From NCBI RefSeq assembly GCF_016025255.1, contig NZ_CP065592.1, positions 62,001 to 126,000 of the forward strand: 64,000 bases of DNA. The letters are read 5' to 3'. Position numbers and translations under genes: made by a program. Under the pieces are notes generated by a model that saw only the letters and a program-made list of their open reading frames with translations, was not told the origin of the DNA and did not search any database. This document shows positions 46,352-53,595 of this stretch, one piece after another. Each line of letters opens with the position of its first letter. Within the stretch, counting starts at the first letter, position 1. Source of the stretch: Sphingosinicella flava. GTDB taxonomy: Bacteria; Pseudomonadota; Alphaproteobacteria; Sphingomonadales; Sphingomonadaceae.

Positions 46352-47086
46352 TTATTTCCAATTTCGCGTGTCGAACCAGGTGCATTCGAGATCGGGTTTG
46401 GCCTGATGGAGCCGCTCGAATTCCGCTTGGGGTGCGAAACGCGCACACTGCAATAATTTGAGCCTTGAGAGGGTTGCCAGTGAAGAAAGGTCTTTATCCT
46501 GAAGCCGGACGGAGGTGAGGAAGAGGCCTTGCAGGGATCTGAGGCCGGCAATTGGTTTCAAACTGTGTAGCGTCAGCGGGATCCACATGCTGCCCTCCAC
46601 GCCCAAGGCTTCAAGTTGATGGGCATCATTGAGCCAGGCCAAAGTTGAGATATGCTTCGCATTCTCGATGAACAAACGCTTCAAGGCCGGCATAAGAAGC
46701 AGGGGGCTGAAATCCGTGACGTTACGCGCACTATCAATTCTTAGGTGCCGCAGGCGTGTCAGATTGCCTAAGCAGTCAATGTTCGCTGCTGTAACCGGAC
46801 CGTTGAGATCCAGACGCTCCAGTTGTTTCAGGGTGCAGATTTCCTCGAGGAACGGCTGATCCACCGACCGGGCGACGAGGTAGCGGATGGTCCGGCACTC
46901 ACCGATTCCGCGATAGGAGGTTTTGCTTCGCGACAGGCCGGCGACCTCGGCGCAAGAGGCTATCTCATCCGGCCGCTGCACGAATTTATGGTTCCAGCCC
47001 GCTTGCTCCCATTCATCGATCCCGCGAAGCTGTTCGGCAAGTGTATAGTGTCTGCCGCCTCCGGCAAATGGCGATGCACTTCTCAT
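46352..47086 (-). CDS. leucine-rich-repeat-like protein of atypical composition
   Basis: A 244-residue protein without signal peptide. From about residue 80 it shows irregular leucine-rich repeats: LKQLERLDLNG, LTRLRHLRIDSARNVTDFS, MPALKRLFIENAKHISTL and LRSLQGLFLTSVRLQDKDLSSL. Base composition is visibly less GC-rich than neighbours, with more A/T third positions, so recent acquisition is plausible. Function unknown. The ATG at 47086 lacks a clear ribosome binding site. Confidence 0.7.
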   Translation of the reverse strand: MRSASPFAGGGRHYTLAEQLRGIDEWEQAGWNHKFVQRPDEIASCAEVAGLSRSKTSYRGIGECRTIRYLVARSVDQPFLEEICTLKQLERLDLNGPVTAANIDCLGNLTRLRHLRIDSARNVTDFSPLLLMPALKRLFIENAKHISTLAWLNDAHQLEALGVEGSMWIPLTLHSLKPIAGLRSLQGLFLTSVRLQDKDLSSLATLSRLKLLQCARFAPQAEFERLHQAKPDLECTWFDTRNWK

Positions 47087-47113
47087 TGGAAGGATGATAA
47101 TGACGTGAAGTTA

Positions 47114-47149
47114 ACAAAAGAAGGCGGCCCCTAGGGAACCGCCTTCTTT
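47114..47149 (-). terminator. rho-independent terminator of rplJL
   Basis: On the minus strand AAGAAGGCGG pairs with CCGCCTTCTT around an eleven-base loop and is followed by a short T run. It lies about 60 bases after the rplL stop, so rplJL is a separate transcription unit. Confidence 0.85.
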
Positions 47150-47156
47150 CAAAGCC

Positions 47157-47185
47157 TGGATCCCGGATCAAGTCCGGGATGACTC
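47157..47185. repeat. REP-like palindrome variant
   Basis: ATCCCGGATCAAGTCCGGGAT followed by GACTCC lies between the rplL stop and the terminator. It is a longer-stemmed relative of the other palindromes. Confidence 0.5.
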
Positions 47186-47209
47186 CGATGCGCCGCAAGG
47201 CGCCTCGGA

Positions 47210-47587
47210 TCACTTGAGCTCGACGGTGCCGCCTGCTTCCTCGATCTGCTTCTTGATCTTTTCGGCTTCGTCCTTGTTCACGCCTTCCTTGATCGGCTTC
47301 GGAGCGCCTTCGACGAGCGCCTTGGCTTCGCCGAGGCCGAGGCCGGTGATCGCGCGGACTTCCTTGATGACGTTGATCTTCTTGCCGCCGTCGCCGGTGA
47401 GGATCACGTCGAATTCGGTCTTCTCTTCAGCGGCCGGAGCAGCGGCGCCGCCGCCAGCCGGGCCAGCAACCGCGACAGCCGCGGCGGCCGAAACGCCCCA
47501 CTTTTCTTCCAGCGCCTTCGCGAGGTCGGCGGCTTCGAGGACGGTCAGCTCGGAAAGCTGATCAACGAGAGCATTGATGTCTGCCAT
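47210..47587 (-). CDS. rplL: 50S ribosomal protein L7/L12
   Basis: This 125-residue stalk protein recruits translation factors to the ribosome. The N-terminal dimerisation part is [20 protein letters not shown], then an Ala/Gly hinge, and the C-terminal domain has [20 protein letters not shown] and [19 protein letters not shown]. It follows rplJ by 56 bp and ends with its own terminator rather than running into rpoB. Confidence 0.99.
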   Translation of the reverse strand: MADINALVDQLSELTVLEAADLAKALEEKWGVSAAAAVAVAGPAGGGAAAPAAEEKTEFDVILTGDGGKKINVIKEVRAITGLGLGEAKALVEGAPKPIKEGVNKDEAEKIKKQIEEAGGTVELK

Positions 47588-47643
47588 TTTAAGTCTCCAA
47601 TGAGGGCGCGTCGGCCCCGTATGTTCAGTTCAACAAGAAAAAA

Positions 47644-48159
47644 TCAGGCGTCTGCCTTGGCGGCGAAAGCGCCGAAGACACGCGCAAGCTGTGCGCCCGG
47701 CTCGTTGATGGTCCGCGCAATCTTGGTCGCCGGCGCCTGGATGAGGCCGATGATCGTTGCACGCAGTTCATCGAGAGACGGAAGCTCGGCGAGCGCCTTC
47801 ACTCCGTTGACATCGAGGAGCGTATCGCCCATCGCACCGCCCACGATTTCGAACCTGTCGGTCGTCTTCGCGAAGTCGACGACCACCTTGGCGGCCGCGA
47901 CGGGATCGGTGGAGGTGGCGAGCGCCGTCGGACCCGTCAGCATGTCGCTGATGGGTGCGTAGGTCGTGCCCTCTACGGCAATCAGAGCGAGCGTATTCTT
48001 GGACACCTTAAAGCTGGCGCCGGCTTCACGCATCCGGTTCCTGAGGGTGGTCGATTGCGCCACCGTCAGGCCGAGATTGCGGGTGATGACCACGACCGCG
48101 CTCTCGTTGAACGTCTGCTTCAGCTGTGCGACCTGCTCGGCTTTTTGAGCGCGATCCAT
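47644..48159 (-). CDS. rplJ: 50S ribosomal protein L10
   Basis: This 171-residue protein forms the base of the ribosomal stalk and binds L7/L12 dimers through its C-terminal helix (ending AQLARVFGAFAAKADA). The N-terminal RNA-binding domain has MDRAQKAEQVAQLKQTFNES and RNRMREAGASFKVSKNTLA. An untranslated leader of about 200 bases with L10-leader features precedes it, so autogenous control is likely. Confidence 0.98.
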   Translation of the reverse strand: MDRAQKAEQVAQLKQTFNESAVVVITRNLGLTVAQSTTLRNRMREAGASFKVSKNTLALIAVEGTTYAPISDMLTGPTALATSTDPVAAAKVVVDFAKTTDRFEIVGGAMGDTLLDVNGVKALAELPSLDELRATIIGLIQAPATKIARTINEPGAQLARVFGAFAAKADA

Positions 48160-48169
48160 GCCTTACACT

Positions 48170-48375
48170 CCATTACGCACGGCGGACCATCCGCCGCGCG
48201 GGTACTTATGTCCGAGGGGTAGGGCTGACGGCCTGATCGTTCAGGCAGACACCGATGCGGCTGAGCCGTTCGGCTTGAAACTCTTCCCCGTCTAGGCTGG
48301 ACATTAAGGAGGCCAAATCACCTCCACCAACTGTCTCGGACGGCTGCCCGGCGGGAAAGCCCACCCGGCAAGCCC
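48170..48375 (-). ncRNA. ribosomal L10 leader (autoregulatory 5' UTR)
   Basis: The leader reads CCGAGACAGTTGGTGGAGG, later TTAATG, then AGCCTAGACGGGG, matching the conserved elements of L10 leaders that bind the L10-L12 complex and repress rplJL. The full 372-bp gap (48160-48531) carries only this leader and the promoter. The exact ends are estimated. Confidence 0.6.
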
Positions 48376-48378
48376 GCG

Positions 48379-48406
48379 CCTCTACCGCAATCTCCCGCAA
48401 AGTCAA
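48379..48406 (-). promoter_or_regulatory. candidate promoter for rplJL
   Basis: TTGACT (48401-48406), a 16-base spacer and TAGAGG (48379-48384) on the minus strand, just before the L10 leader. The -35 is good and the -10 is weak, as is usual in alphaproteobacteria. Confidence 0.5.
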
Positions 48407-48531
48407 CCGCCAAGCCGCGCCGGGCGCCGAGCGGTGCCGAGAGCGGGCATGGGTGCAGCTTGAATATGCGCCCTTGAAAGCATTGGCCGCATCCGGGAAA
48501 TCATGTGCTCGCCTCCGTAGAGACTTGGTGC

Positions 48532-50136
48532 CTAGCCACCGCCCGGTGCCTTGGACCCCATCGGCCGCATATCGGGAGAGGGGCGATCATCTTGGCCACG
48601 ATTCCAATCGATGCGATAAAGATCAAACCGGCGGTCTGAAAGGTTGCGAACGGTGCCTTCCGCACGTGCCCAGGTGAGATCGGCGAGATTCACGTCAGCG
48701 ATCGTCAGCGTTTCGATATTCTCGCTTGCTTCCGCCGCGATACCGTCGCGGGCGAACGGGAAATCGCAGGGCGTGAGGATGCACGATTGAGCATATTGCA
48801 CGTCCATATTGTCGACTCCGGGAAGGTTCCCGACATTCCCGGACAAGACGACGAAGCACTGGTTCTCGATAGCCCTTGCCTGCGCGCAGTAGCGCACCCG
48901 CATATAGCCCTGGCGATTGTCGGTGCAGAAAGGCACGAAGATAATCCGCGCGCCTTCATCCACCAGCCGCCGGGCAAGTTCCGGAAACTCGCTATCATAG
49001 CAGATGAGCACGCCGATGGGCCCGATGTCGGTCTGGATGACCTCAACCGAGTTCCCGCCCTTGATTTTCCACCAATACGCTTCGTTCGGCGTCGGGTGAA
49101 TCTTCTCCTGCGCGTGGACCGATCCGTCGCGCAGGCAGATATAAGCGACGTTCTGGATGCTGCCGTCTTCGGTGCGGGTCGGGTGGGATCCGCCGACGAT
49201 GTTGATGTTGTAACGCAGCGCCATGCGCGACAATTCGGCGACGATCGGCGCGCGGTGATCGGTCATACGGTCTATCGCCTCCATCGGCGACAGCGCTTCC
49301 TTTTCAAACGAGAGGAGCGACATGGTGAACAATTCTGGAAACACTACGAAATCGGAGCGATAGTCCGCCGCCACGTCGACGAAATATTCGACATTGTGGA
49401 CGAACTCATCGAAGCTCTTCACCGCCCGCGCCTGGAGCTGGACGGTAGCGAGGCGGACGCTTTCAACATCGCGTGGCACGCGGAAGGCGAGCGGCTCGTT
49501 CGGGTCCACATAAGGATTGCGCCATACCATGTGCGCGGCAAACCCGTCGGACGCCTTGTCGAACGGGAGATATTTGCGAAGCACTCCGATCGGCGTGAAC
49601 CCATTCGAAAGCTGAAAGCCAATGACGGGGTCGCGGAACTTTCCTTCGCGCACCCGGTCGAGATAGTCTTCGGGGCCGTCCACTTTCGACTTAACGCGCG
49701 CATAGCCCGGCATCCGGCCGCCGAAGACGATGCCGCGCAACTCCAGCCGTTCGGCGAGAGCCCGTCGCGCTTCATACAGACGCTTGCCGATACGAAGGCC
49801 GCGCTGACGTTCGTCCACGGCCATTTCGATTCCGTACAGCCAGTCCCCAGTGGGATCGTGGCGGCTGCCAAAGCCATTGCCGGTGATCGTCGCCCAATCG
49901 TGCGGCGCCAGCGCGATCACCTCGTCGATCCGCGAAGAGGCGCAATAGCCGACGATTTCGCCCTCGAAGACCGCGACGAACTGCCCTGCGGGGAAGTTGT
50001 TGATCTGGCCGCGTATCTGCCCGGCATTGTAATTTTCGATGCCAGGATAAGCGCGACTGATGAGCGCGAGTATGCCCGCTACGTCCTTAGGACTGGCCGT
50101 GCGCACTTGCAGCGTAGCGGGGCTCTTGCTCGACAT
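48532..50136 (-). CDS. GNAT acetyltransferase - carbon-nitrogen hydrolase fusion
   Basis: A 534-residue two-domain protein. Residues about 10-150 form a GNAT domain (WLYGIEMAVDERQRGLRIGKRLY is the acetyl-CoA site). Residues about 225-500 form a nitrilase-superfamily amidase with the catalytic triad Glu268 (FPELF), Lys345 (EKIHPTP) and Cys379 (ICYDSEF). This architecture is known from other bacteria; the pair may acylate or deacylate a small amide, but the substrate is unknown. It is downstream of the DUF6481 gene, 13 bp apart. Confidence 0.9.
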   Translation of the reverse strand: MSSKSPATLQVRTASPKDVAGILALISRAYPGIENYNAGQIRGQINNFPAGQFVAVFEGEIVGYCASSRIDEVIALAPHDWATITGNGFGSRHDPTGDWLYGIEMAVDERQRGLRIGKRLYEARRALAERLELRGIVFGGRMPGYARVKSKVDGPEDYLDRVREGKFRDPVIGFQLSNGFTPIGVLRKYLPFDKASDGFAAHMVWRNPYVDPNEPLAFRVPRDVESVRLATVQLQARAVKSFDEFVHNVEYFVDVAADYRSDFVVFPELFTMSLLSFEKEALSPMEAIDRMTDHRAPIVAELSRMALRYNINIVGGSHPTRTEDGSIQNVAYICLRDGSVHAQEKIHPTPNEAYWWKIKGGNSVEVIQTDIGPIGVLICYDSEFPELARRLVDEGARIIFVPFCTDNRQGYMRVRYCAQARAIENQCFVVLSGNVGNLPGVDNMDVQYAQSCILTPCDFPFARDGIAAEASENIETLTIADVNLADLTWARAEGTVRNLSDRRFDLYRIDWNRGQDDRPSPDMRPMGSKAPGGG

Positions 50137-50149
50137 GGCTGCTAAAGCC

Positions 50150-50467
50150 CTATTTCCTGCTTTTGCGCGCCGCGTAGCGCGCATCGCGCGCGGCCTTGCG
50201 ATCCGCTTCAGTCGGCGGCGCGGGAATCGACGCGGCTTTCTCGGCGGCCTTGAGGGCTCTCGCCTCCTTGGCGGCACTTTCCGCCGCCTTCTTCGCTTCA
50301 CGCTTTTCAGCTTCGGCGGCTTCGCGCCGTGCACGCACCGCTTGCCGCTCCGCGACGACCTTCTCGTCGACGGGGGCCTTCGAACGCAGGGCATCGAGCG
50401 CTTTCCGTTTCGCTTCCAAGGCTCTGCCGACCCGGTCCTGAAAGGACGGATCCTTATATGAACTCAT
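50150..50467 (-). CDS. DUF6481-family charged helical protein
   Basis: A 105-residue, Ala/Lys/Arg/Glu-rich protein that is predicted to be almost entirely helical or coiled coil. The start MSSYKDPSFQDRVGRALEAK and the end ARDARYAARKSRK are typical of the DUF6481 proteins common in Sphingomonadales. Function unknown; the basic tail could contact nucleic acid. AGGAG precedes the ATG. Confidence 0.8.
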   Translation of the reverse strand: MSSYKDPSFQDRVGRALEAKRKALDALRSKAPVDEKVVAERQAVRARREAAEAEKREAKKAAESAAKEARALKAAEKAASIPAPPTEADRKAARDARYAARKSRK

Positions 50468-50559
50468 GTCTCATCAACTCCTGAACTTGGCTAGAGACGG
50501 TTGTCGGCCGCACCTGTTCCAGAAACGGCGCGCCCGACAACCGGGAAAAGACCAAGCGT

Positions 50560-50769
50560 TTATTTCGTCGCGAACTGCCCGGCTTCCGCGCCATAATGCT
50601 CCTTGGCATGAGCGCGGGCGGCGGTGGCGGTCTTGAACAGCTCGTCCTGCAAGGTGGAGGTCACCAGCGGATAATGCTGCGAATTGTATCGGGTTTCACG
50701 AATGGTAAGGCGGAAATGCCCTTCCTCATCCTTGGCGATCAGGTACGGGTGAATGGCGCGTCTCGACAT
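50560..50769 (-). CDS. small conserved-looking protein (69 aa)
   Basis: A 69-residue protein, MSRRAIHPYLIAKDEEGHFR at the start, with no signal peptide or membrane segment. CGGAGAC precedes the ATG, and the reading frame is clean. It follows the cold-shock gene by about 50 bp on the same strand, so they may share a transcript. I do not recognise the family. Confidence 0.65.
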   Translation of the reverse strand: MSRRAIHPYLIAKDEEGHFRLTIRETRYNSQHYPLVTSTLQDELFKTATAARAHAKEHYGAEAGQFATK

Positions 50770-50821
50770 GAATGTCTCCGATATTCGATTGAAAGGGGCA
50801 GGCGCTTGCCCCCGGAAGGGT

Positions 50822-51028
50822 TCAGGCAGCTTGCAGGTTGATCGCGGAGGTCTTGCCGCGTGCGTCCGTTTCAAGTTCGTAGCTGACCCGCTGATCCTTG
50901 TTCAGCCCGGGGAGCCCGGCGGTTTCCACGGCGGTGATGTGGACGAACGCATCGGCGCCGCCCGCATCGTTGAAGATGAAGCCATAGCCCCGGTCGTAGT
51001 TAAAGAATTTTACGGTACCAACGGTCAT
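50822..51028 (-). CDS. cold-shock domain protein (CspA family)
   Basis: A 68-residue single-stranded nucleic-acid binding protein. RNP1 is in YDRGYGFIF and RNP2 is DAFVHITAV, within one OB fold. The start MTVGTVKFFNYDRGYGFI is typical. AAAGGA lies six bases before the ATG. A leader of about 260 bases without another gene precedes it, compatible with the long, structured leaders of csp mRNAs, though no specific structure was recognised. Confidence 0.93.
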   Translation of the reverse strand: MTVGTVKFFNYDRGYGFIFNDAGGADAFVHITAVETAGLPGLNKDQRVSYELETDARGKTSAINLQAA

Positions 51029-51289
51029 GCGCGGTCCTTTCACGATGACAGGTTTTCCGCGCGCAACCGGCGCAGCGGAGCTATTGAAGCGTGAAAGGGA
51101 AGGAGAGGCGCGCGAGGCGCCGACAAATTCCGTCGCAGGCGACGTGAGCAATTCTTATGTAAGCGCAAGGCGGGCAGCTTGCAACCGATGCTTCGCGGGT
51201 GCCGCCCCTTGCCAAAAATATGCCGCGCGGCTGTTCCAAGATCGATTTTGGCTGCCCGCTTCCGGCCCGTTCAGCTCCTAAAGCAGGGC

Positions 51290-51472
51290 CTAAAGCGGCT
51301 GAGGCTGCGCTGGCGTTTCGGGCAGGGCCGGGTCCGGGTCGTCCCGGCCCGGATCGGGCGGGATGGTTTCCGGGGGGCTGGTGTCCGGCTGGTCTGGCGA
51401 CGGCTGCACCGGCTGGATTTCGGGCGGCGATTGGGGCGTGATGATATCCGGCTGTCCGGGCTGCGTGGCCAT
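51290..51472 (-). CDS. proline-rich small protein (60 aa)
   Basis: A 60-residue protein of extreme composition: MATQPGQPDIITPQSPPEIQ and then mainly Pro, Gln, Asp, Glu and Ser. It has no hydrophobic segment and should be disordered. AAAGGAGA at seven bases before the ATG supports real translation. Similar short Pro/Asp-rich proteins occur in Sphingomonadales, with no known function. Confidence 0.65.
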   Translation of the reverse strand: MATQPGQPDIITPQSPPEIQPVQPSPDQPDTSPPETIPPDPGRDDPDPALPETPAQPQPL

Positions 51473-51579
51473 GGCGGCTCTCCTTTCACCGCCAATGATC
51501 AGGATTGAGCGATGTTCCTTGCCGGCGTCCGTTCTCTTGAGCGAGGACCAACCTGTATCGCGCCTCAGGAGAAAGCCCG

Positions 51580-52453
51580 ATGGCCAGCTTCACGCACCGG
51601 GCCGCCCGCTTGACAGGTGCCGATCCGGTTGCGCGCGCGATAAACGGCGGATCGCGGGAGAAGTGCGCGCCGTTTTTCACGATTCAGCGCGCGGCGAGGG
51701 GCCGGTGCAACGTTCCGCGGATGCTCTGTTTTCTCCTGATTCCGTCATCTGGCGCGTCCATGGCGACGTCACCACGATGATGGTGGGCGGGATCGCGGCG
51801 CTGCTGTTGCAGATGCTGCACCCCAAAGTGCTGGCGGGCGTGTGGGACCACTCCGACTTCCGGCGTGACATGCTGGGCCGCCTGCGCCGCACCGCGCGCT
51901 TCATCGCGCTGACGACTACGGACATCGCGACGAGGCCGGAGCCGCGATCGACCGGGTGCGGCGTATCCACGATCATGTGGCCGGGACGCTGCCCGACGGC
52001 ACGCCCTATCGCGCCGACGATCCCGACCTGCTCCTGTGGGTGCACCTGACCGAAACGGTCAGCTTTCTCGATGCTTGGATCCGGTACGGGGAGCTAGGAA
52101 TGAGCCGCGCCGATCAAGACCGTTATTTCGCGGAAGCGGCACGGATCGGCGGCGCGCTGGGCGTCGAACGCCCGCCGCTTAGCCGAGCCGAGGCGGAAGC
52201 GATGATCGCGGCGATGCGGCCCGAGCTCGTTGCCGACGCGCGATCCCGGGACGTGGCGCGGATCGTCCTTAACTCACGCGGCTCGTCACGTGCGACCCGG
52301 GGCGTGCAGCTGCTCACCGTCCAGGCCGCGATCGATCTCCTCCCCGCCTGGGCGCGCCGGATGCATGGCTTTTCCGGCCCAGGGGTCGCGGCCTCATTGA
52401 TTCGGGCCGGCACATTCGGCATGGCGAGCACATTGCGGTGGGCGTTCCGCTAA
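51580..52453 (+). pseudogene. MpaB-family (DUF2236) oxygenase-like gene with two apparent frameshifts
   Basis: An ATG with AGGAG upstream opens MASFTHRAARLTGADPVARA. Near 51640 the homology moves to another frame: RRIAGEVRAVFHDSARGEGP, then DSVIWRVHGDVTTMMVGG and GVWDHSDFRRDMLGRLRRTA. Near 51916 it shifts again to RVRRIHDHVAGTLPDGTPYR, VHLTETVSFLDAWIRYGE and on to the stop at 52453. Each shift fits one missing base. The joined protein would be about 290 residues and resembles oxygenases of the MpaB/DUF2236 group. It is either a decayed gene or affected by sequence errors. Confidence 0.75.
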
Positions 52454-52533
52454 ACGTTCTACGTTCCGGTGGGGCGAAGCGGCCAAGCGTCAGCGGGCTT
52501 CGTCCTTGCCCACATTGCCCAGCGGTCTCACGC

Positions 52534-52570
52534 AAAGAGCCCCCCGGCATTGCTGCCGGGGGGCTCTTTT
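52534..52570. terminator. bidirectional terminator
   Basis: AAAGAGCCCCCCGGCA pairs with TGCCGGGGGGCTCTTT around a TTGC loop, with a T run on either strand. It lies between the convergent MpaB-like and beta-barrel genes and can serve both. Confidence 0.92.
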
Positions 52571-52587
52571 CAAGGTCGGGCCAAGGC

Positions 52588-53427
52588 TTAGAACTGGAAG
52601 CGGAGGCCAGCCCTGAGGCCATAGCCTTTGAGGTCGTCGCCGAACCGGTAGTCGGCCTTTAGGAAAGCCGAAGTGCGGTCGGACGCGCCGAAGACGTTCA
52701 CGATGCCCGACACTTCGCCATAGGTCTTGTTGCGGGGATCGTCGATCCGGACGGTTTCGCCCGCGCCCGTGATCGCCACGGCGCTTTCGCTGTGGAGATA
52801 GTGCCAGACGCTCGGCATGATGCTCGCTTCGATCCGCGTGCCGCCGGTGTCGAAGCTGGTTCCGGCGCGAAGGCCGAGACGCCCGCGCAGGGTTCGCCCG
52901 TCGGACATGCCGACCGTCGCGCCGGAAACCTCCAGATCCTCCATTTCGGTATAGACATAATCGAGGGTCGCCTGCGGTTCGAGGAAGAAGCCGCCGAGGT
53001 TGGCGCGATAGCCGGTATCGATCCGCGCGCCGTAGCTGCGCACATTGTCATTGTCCCGTTCGATGCCGCCATTGGCATAATCGAGGTCGAGGATGTCGGC
53101 CTTCACCAGGATGTCGGTGAAGAAATTGCCGGTGACGTAGGTCATGTAGCCGCCGATATTGTAGCCGCTGAACCGCGCCTCGCCATCGTCGTCGTTGAAA
53201 TCGACGTCCGAGCGGACATAGCCGGCGAGGACGCCCGCCATCACCACGCCGCCGCGATCGTCGACCGTTTCGGAAACCTCGTCGAAACCGACCTGAACGC
53301 CCCAGTTGGTGACGGTCACCGAATTCGGCTCCGCGATGCGCACGATCTGCGCGTCGGCGGGCGCCGCGCCGACCAGCCCCGAGGCGAGGAACGTCGAGGC
53401 GAGGGCGCTGCCGCAGAGAAGACGCAT
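52588..53427 (-). CDS. autotransporter-type outer-membrane beta-barrel protein without passenger
   Basis: A 279-residue exported protein (signal peptide MRLLCGSALASTFLASGLVG and on to ADAQ). The mature part is almost only a barrel with alternating strands (FSGYNIGGYMTYVTGNFF, GYRANLGGFFLEPQATLDYV, RGRLGLRAGTSFD) and ends in RFQF with a terminal Phe, as outer-membrane barrels require. It resembles autotransporter barrel domains, but only about 30 residues precede it, so no passenger exists. A TTG at 53457 is an alternative start; neither has a good ribosome binding site. Confidence 0.78.
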   Translation of the reverse strand: MRLLCGSALASTFLASGLVGAAPADAQIVRIAEPNSVTVTNWGVQVGFDEVSETVDDRGGVVMAGVLAGYVRSDVDFNDDDGEARFSGYNIGGYMTYVTGNFFTDILVKADILDLDYANGGIERDNDNVRSYGARIDTGYRANLGGFFLEPQATLDYVYTEMEDLEVSGATVGMSDGRTLRGRLGLRAGTSFDTGGTRIEASIMPSVWHYLHSESAVAITGAGETVRIDDPRNKTYGEVSGIVNVFGASDRTSAFLKADYRFGDDLKGYGLRAGLRFQF

Positions 53428-53516
53428 CTGAAGGAAGAAAGGGAGCGTTGCCGGCAAGACCGTTGGACAGGCGCGACAAGTCGCCGCTCGCAGAGGCGTG
53501 TAGGTGCATCATCGCG

Positions 53517-53550
53517 AAAAGGCCGGAGCGTTTCCGCCCCGGCCCTTTAA
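53517..53550 (-). terminator. terminator after the TonB-dependent receptor gene (copy 1)
   Basis: GGCCGGAGCGTTTCCGCCCC and the following GGCC form a stem with a short T run on the minus strand. The same sequence stands downstream of rplA at 56734, so the receptor gene lies between direct repeats of this terminator. Confidence 0.85.
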
Positions 53551-53595
53551 TTTACCCGGCATTCATGAGGAGATTCGATACCTCCTCTTGATCAA

